DNA of 64,000 bases, from contig CM059563.1 in the NCBI GenBank assembly GCA_030386875.1, forward strand, positions 32,092,139 through 32,156,138, written 5' to 3'. The DNA comes from Morinoia aosen. Lineage: Eukaryota > Arthropoda > Malacostraca > Amphipoda > Talitridae. Below, in pieces: positions 59,094-64,000 of this stretch. Position numbers and translations under genes: made by a program. The notes under the pieces were generated by a model. That model saw nothing but the letters and a program-made list of their open reading frames with translations, was not told the DNA's origin and searched no databases. Numbering within the stretch: the first letter of the stretch is position 1; each line of letters begins with the position of its first letter.

Positions 59094-59982
59094 CTGTAGA
59101 AGAAAATTGCAAAGTCAATAAATACATTTGCAGTAAACGAATATAATCTAATGATATTCTCTTATTAAACCATCCGTGACCCACTGTGTCGATCTCCCCC
59201 GACCTAAAGATTACACAAATAGAGTTTTTTAGGTTTATGGTTTATAATTTACTTTACCGTGACCAGAACATATTCAAATCCGTGCTCTCATTTCAGCCAT
59301 TTAATATGAAGTGATTTTTATTTTGTATTTAGATGAATTTTATGTTCATAGTTATTTTCACTATTGATTCTTGTAGTTATCACATTCGTACAATAAGCTT
59401 TTATGAATTTATTATGAATAACGCAGGCTTTCAAATTTTTACTTCTCCTGCAATGAGAGTGTTTTAAATTGATTTGTGAATGAATTTCCCTTCTTTTAGT
59501 ATATTTCCTTTTTGTTATTTAATAATAACTTTTGTATTACTGGAACACATTCAGGAATAACGGAATTTTCATTTTTTTAACAAAACAACGAAAAAAAAAC
59601 AGACGGTAGGAAGACTCCAAAAAAAACGGATACCTACGATGTACATGGTTTTCATTAATTTAAAACACATCTTGGCCTGAATCTCGCACGTTTGTAGACA
59701 TCATAACACAAAAATTGCAGGTAGGTAGATAGGTAAATTCTAAAATACATAACGAATTACTTAATGGGTTCTGTGGCTTATTATAAGTAGATCGAGATGT
59801 TACTTACATGAAATTATATTGAACAATACGTATAAAAAATAGAAATGCATCATATGAGCGCATTTTGTGTGTGAATGTGTACAATATAGTGTACTGAATG
59901 ATGACCATACAAACATAAAATAGTCAATAAGTACCGTTCTTAGAGGGATGAAATTCTCAGACGAAAGGAAAAATTAATTTAC
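59094..59982 (-). other. hAT transposase intron 2
   Basis: Donor GTAAAT at 59982 and acceptor CTACAG at 59094-59096 restore the frame (KAF-QIFQAAG). The AT-rich interior has no other feature. Confidence 0.6.
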
Positions 59983-60189
59983 TGAAAAGCCTTCACGAAG
60001 TTTGACCCATTGTCGGTTGTTGTATCGGTTATTTCGTTTTGAATGCAGTATTTGAGGCGTACTGCTTCCAACTCGAGTAAGGAGGTGGTAGGTGCGGCGG
60101 CCCACAAGTCGGCGGCAAGCCAACACTCCACTCTTCCTTACAAGTGTGTGCCTGGGTCGATCCAGTGCACAGTCACTCCTAAGTACGAC
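59983..60189 (-). pseudogene. hAT transposase, exon B
   Basis: A 207-bp exon between CACAG|G and CA|GTAAAT. It reads SYLGVTVHWIDPGTH, then in a shifted frame RKSGVLACRRLVGRRTYHLL, then back in frame EAVRLKYCIQNEITDTTTDN and GSNFVKAF, which contains the D-N-G-S-N motif of hAT transposases. Two compensating frameshifts lie near the middle. Joining to exons A and C is in phase on both sides, which supports genuine introns. Confidence 0.78.
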
Positions 60190-60448
60190 CTGTGACAATG
60201 CGCAAACTAAAACTATTACTGTCGACTCTAAATATTAATCCAGTATCGAACACTGAAAGTGTGCATTTGATTTGGTATAAAACTTTCTTAAACTAGAGAA
60301 GCACTTTTAGAGCGTAATCCTCCGCCAATGTAATTAAACCTTGTTCTATTTAATTCCTCTAGGATCACACGCTTTTAAAGAACGTCTTATGGAGAAAACT
60401 AAGGTCTAATTTAAAAAAGCAGTCTGAGTCAGATATCTCGACCTGTGT

Positions 60449-60718
60449 CACGGTAGAGGAAACAAGGTAGGTTCATACCAGTTTTTTTTGTTAACGATGT
60501 GGTTTTGCTGACATCACGGCAACGAACCAATAATAGCGCTCATATTGCATTTGGTAGCACTGCTACCCCCAAATCTGGCTCCACTATTGGCCTAATGACA
60601 TGGCGATTTGGTGACGTAATAAAGTTTGTTTGAAATAAAACCTTTCTGTTGGCTACCCAAAAAAGAAGAAGTGTATTTTCTCTCATAGATATGACCCTAT
60701 CTTGTTTCCTCTACCGTG
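60449..60718. mobile_element. 270-bp hAT-type MITE
   Basis: Inverted ends of about 31 bp (CACGGTAGAGGAAACAAG...CTTGTTTCCTCTACCGTG) flanked by ACCTGTGT and ACCTATGT, an 8-bp duplication with one mismatch. An 8-bp target and CA start fit hAT nonautonomous elements. It sits in intron 1 of the hAT transposase fossil. Confidence 0.75.
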
Positions 60719-60996
60719 ACCTATGTCCTGCTACCTCTGTTACATTAGGTGAACCGAATCATGGGCTCTTTTTCATGAATTGAATTGGGATGTACTAGCT
60801 CAGTAAATTAGCTGATACCAGGTCTCTTGATACTCACTTGATTGAAAATGGCTTCTGAAGACTGAACGATTTAATTACATAGTAAAAATAACTGTAGCTA
60901 ACGAAATTGTACCATCTATGGAAGAAATGGAATAAAATTTTGCACATGATGCTTTGAACTAAATTTTCGCAGTAATGAACAATATGCCAGCTTTAA

Positions 60997-62094
60997 GGGG
61001 GTCAACCCAGGCCCCTGTCGGTCAGATGACCCATTTTTTTGTTGTTGTTGAAAAAGGACCCTTAAGTGGTGGACTAATTGGTCCTAAATTTTTATGGTCC
61101 CAACCCCCCCCAGGGGGTGTAAGGGGACCAAAAATCCTGAATTTTCGACCCCATATGGAAATAAAATAAAACGGGAAATGGAAAATTTGAAACCGTAACT
61201 TTGTTTACAATGTTTGAAGAATTCTAAAACAGTCTTTGGTTTTGTTCTAGCATAAAAACTCAATGAGTTTCTATTCTTTTGAAACATCAATAAAAATGAA
61301 CTAAAAAATCAATATGTCCATTTTTTTCAAAAAACTAAGGCCTGAATCGAAAAAATGAATAGAATAAATTGTGTTGTTTTTAAAATTACATATAGTAGTC
61401 AAATTTCATAAGAATCAGACTACAAATACAAAAGTTCATAATTTTTATAATAAATAAATGAATTTTTGTTTCATGTAAATTACAAATCATAGTGTGAAAA
61501 TGAAGTTATGCATGGAGATTATTGAAATAAAAATTAAAACAACATTCAATTAAATAAATTGTCCATTATATTACAGTTCAGATAAAAATTATTTATGCCT
61601 TATTACTAACAACCCTTATTTTCAGCATTCAAAAGAATAGAAGTCAGTGAGTTTTTATGCTAGAACAAAACCAAAGACAGTTTTAGAATCCTTGAAGCTT
61701 TGCAAACAAAGTTATGGTAGCGAATTTTCATTTGAAACTTTTTTGTATATCCAAAAATCAGTTTAAAAATTATATATTATTAGGGATCATATATCGCATA
61801 TAAAAAAAGACGAAAAGTTTCAAATGGAAAATTTGTTACCGTACCTTTGTTTACAATGCTTCAAGGATTCTAAAACTGTCTTTGGTTTTGTTCTCGCATA
61901 AAAACTCAATGACTTCTACTATTTTGAAATATCCTTAAAAATATGCCAAAAAACTAATGCTTCGTATTTTCCAAAAAATAAGGCCTAAATCGAAAAAGCA
62001 TACCGGAGTAAAATATGTTTTTTCAACAAATACATATACGGGCCAAATTTCAAACGAATCGGATCAAAATTTTTAAATCGCTGGGTTGACCCCC
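60997..62094. mobile_element. TTAA-flanked nonautonomous element B
   Basis: TTAA at 60993-60996 and 62095-62098. The end GGGGGTCAACCCAG is mirrored on the right. The 1098-bp body matches element A in its subterminal regions (TTGTTGAAAAAGGA, then CCCCCC, near the left end, and CAACAAATACATATAC near the right end). It carries the CTTTGGTTTTGTTCT module three times: 61196-61270 (+), 61640-61712 (-) and 61841-61935 (+). Its outer TIR bases differ from element A, so the two are subfamilies. No transposase is present. Confidence 0.78.
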
Positions 62095-62170
62095 TTAAAT
62101 AACCCCACGGGTCATGGGTGGTCTAGTGGCAATTAATGTTTGTATACGCTAACTTAAAAAAGTTACTCAC

Positions 62171-62690
62171 TTGTTTATACAACTCCAAGAATCTGCTGTC
62201 GTTGCAACCCACTCGATCAGTTTTCTTTAATTTTGCTTTGAGTGCATCCTCAAGTTCCTTATATTGTTCATAAACACTGTTGACAAGTGTTTTCCTTCCA
62301 ATCGCAGTTTTACTCGAAGCAAGTGAAGTAATCAGTTTCTTAACTGTCTCAATCTCAACAATTTGGGAAGCCAGCATTTCACCAATCATAAAATCAGTCA
62401 TGAGAGCGTTTAGCTTTGCCTGAGTAACTCTTACTGAGCTGCTACTAGAATATCGCTCACACTTGGTTGATTTTGTACTTTTTTAAGCTTTGCATCCTGC
62501 GAAATTACTTCTACACGTTCTATAAGAAGTTTTCTTGCAGAGCTTTTCGCGCTAGACTGGCAGCATTGTTCAAAATTTTTCACTTTATGAAAATGTTTTG
62601 TCTTATCGTGCAGCTAGATGCTATACAACTTACATTTAAAAGGTAACTTATGTGACGAGTCGTGAACCCGAGAAGATGATTGGGGAAGGT
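62171..62690 (-). pseudogene. hAT transposase, exon A (BED finger and N-terminus)
   Basis: Broken - strand frames give a BED-type zinc-finger remnant (LPFKCKLYSI, KTKHFHKVKNFEQ), then QPSVSDIL, VRVTQAKLNALMTDFMIGEM and LITSLASSKTAIGRKTL. After a one-base shift comes VATTADSWSCIN, the start of the catalytic core. The exon ends at the donor ACAA|GTGAGT (62171|62170) and joins in frame to exon B (NK-SYLGV). The 5' limit is uncertain. Confidence 0.72.
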
Positions 62691-63127
62691 ATTAAAGAAA
62701 TTCACTTGCGTAAGGACAAAGATTGGCACTACCAACTCCAGTATTATTGTGCACTGCGGCCACTGCCTCAGATGTGGCACTAAGATCCTCTTCTGCTAAA
62801 TCTATGTCAGTTCTTTTACCATTAGTTCATAGCAATGGAGCGAACAACGCGGCTGTCGACGAGATAGACTTATGAGCTACATCACGGTATACCGAGTCTG
62901 TATTGCAGCGCGGCCAACGCTTGATGTGCGAAGCTTTGGTGCAACAAATTGAAACGCGCACCAACGTTTGCGGCTGTCATTTACAAACACTACCGTGGCG
63001 TCTGAATGATGCCAAAACGTGTTGTACACGTTGTTCAACTTGTTTAAAAGACAATCCAGATTCAAATTATATTATTGCGAGCTTATATTATGATTTTAAT
63101 ACAAATTAATAATTACTCAGTAAAAAT

Positions 63128-63260
63128 TAGCCACTAGCTACTAGCGCTTGACATTCGCTAAAAACCTAGCGACGCTAGTGGTTGCCCTAGTAAAAAACTA
63201 GCGGTGCTACTAGCGCGCGCTAGTTCTAACGCCGCTAGGCACAACTAGCACATTTATGTT
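63128..63260. repeat. CTAGCG-rich subterminal cluster of the hAT element
   Basis: CTAGC/GCTAG motifs recur about nine times in 130 bp in both orientations, and once more near the opposite end (CGGCGCTAGCCG, 57573-57584). hAT transposases often bind short subterminal repeats; that role here is inference. Confidence 0.45.
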
Positions 63261-63508
63261 ATTGGAACTTTTGAAGCGTTTACAGGATATAGAAAGAGTG
63301 GTTAGGAGTGAATGTCTTCAACGTAGTTGGTTAGAGCAATCATTTTTATTTCTTCAGTGATATTTCTTTAACAATGATTGAACAAGATCTCTAGACATTT
63401 CTCGCATCATGATAAAATACGCTATTATTTACTATGGGCCATATTGTGTTCTGAGGATTATTTTGCGATCAGTAAGTAGAATTTAAGCGATCTCGCACCT
63501 TTTTTTCG
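63261..63508. other. No recognisable feature
   Basis: AT-rich sequence between the proposed hAT end and LINE copy g. Confidence 0.4.
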
Positions 63509-64000
63509 TCATTCTTGAACTGGGTGAACTTTCCAGTAAAATACGTTTATTTTGGAGGGCTCAAATTTACATTCCATAATTTCTGAATCCTCGATGCATT
63601 TAAATGAAATTTTCCCTTCACAGTGGGATATCAATAATCCAGTATTTTTTCCATCAGAAATAACATTCTTTATTGCCAGGGCTTTTGTATGTCCTTCGGC
63701 GTAACTGTACGGGTCATGATTGGACACCACTTGTTACGTGTTATTTTATAGATTTGTCAGGTCATTGACAGCTTTGACAATATTCGTTTCATTTAAAAAG
63801 ATGTTTTATTGAGATTGCGATAGAGTCTCGAACATGCTATTAAGGGTTAAAGAATTTTCACGGTGGTATGAGGCATTGATTAAGTTTGAATTTTGTTAAT
63901 GAAAGTCATTATATTTTATCAGAAATATAGAGAAATAATCTGATATGTCAGAATCAAGATTTAAATAAAATATTACATAGATACATTAAGAAGACATTAT
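63509..64000 (-). pseudogene. LINE copy g, endonuclease-linker fragment running off the window
   Basis: From the window end downward on the - strand: DISDYFSIFLI (endonuclease end, compare SDLSDHFPVFLI), NETNIVKAVNDLTN, CPIMTRTVTPKDIQKPW (compare CPIVTRTVTPKNKQKPW of copy a) and LLISHCEGKISF (compare LALLCEGRISR). It ends around 63509 and lacks the RT. It is a diverged member of the copy a/d family whose 5' part lies beyond 64000. Confidence 0.65.

Larger units (their letters stand above)
57571..63240 (-). mobile_element. hAT transposon with intron-containing transposase, decayed
   Basis: Proposed limits come from matching ends. 57571 begins CAGCGGCGCTAGCCGTAG, and the reverse complement of the right end gives TAGCGGCGTTAGAACTAG. 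Between them on the - strand are all parts of one hAT transposase in order, in at least three exons. The first intron has since received a TTAA element and a MITE. I cannot see a clear 8-bp target duplication, so the exact ends are tentative. Confidence 0.65.

Overview
This is AT-rich animal DNA, most likely from an arthropod. Arthropod is an inference from the transposon mix (Penelope-like, Jockey/CR1-type LINE, mariner, Tc1, hAT, TTAA-flanked and Tigger-like elements) and from one recognisable host exon. There are no bacterial-type operons, no rRNA, no convincing tRNA and no CRISPR array. Nearly every long open frame is a transposon remnant or a chance frame.

The one host gene I can name is the first coding exon of an activin/inhibin-beta-type TGF-beta ligand (21996-22380, + strand). 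It has a signal peptide, the CPxC and N-glycosylated pro-domain start, the SEIITFA block and a GTGAGC splice donor. It follows a GC-rich leader with a small overlapping upstream ORF. No second exon is visible before 64000, so the right 41.6 kb may be one large intron. Weaker exon candidates lie at 2562-2652, 28858-29009 (- strand) and about 23.70-23.96 kb.

Left third (3.6-20.6 kb). A mariner fossil is split by a TA-flanked fold-back element whose arms carry a 21-bp tandem repeat. The left arm of that element is in turn split by a Penelope-like element (PLE1) with a 14-bp target duplication. Then come a nearly complete but mutated LINE on the - strand (8.8-13.06 kb), a Tc1-like fossil (- strand), a second Penelope-like element (PLE2, 16.9-19.2 kb) and a 118-bp near-perfect palindrome.

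Middle (22.4-46 kb). This is mostly unique-looking noncoding DNA with a few GC-rich exon-sized patches, simple repeats and a 0.6-kb Penelope-like remnant (PLE3, 27.0-27.6 kb) that keeps only the endonuclease and a ribozyme-like motif.

Right third (45.6-64 kb). It holds a Tigger-like remnant, several LINE pieces (two main families), a TTAA-flanked 1.17-kb element, and a decayed intron-containing hAT transposase on the - strand (57.6-63.2 kb). The first intron of that hAT copy contains a second TTAA-flanked element and a 270-bp hAT-type MITE.

The most notable structure is shared by all three Penelope-like elements. Each ends in a hammerhead-ribozyme-like core next to its GIY-YIG endonuclease, and each is bounded by inverted repeats. 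In PLE1 and PLE2 the inverted arms carry a second, degenerate antisense copy of the core.
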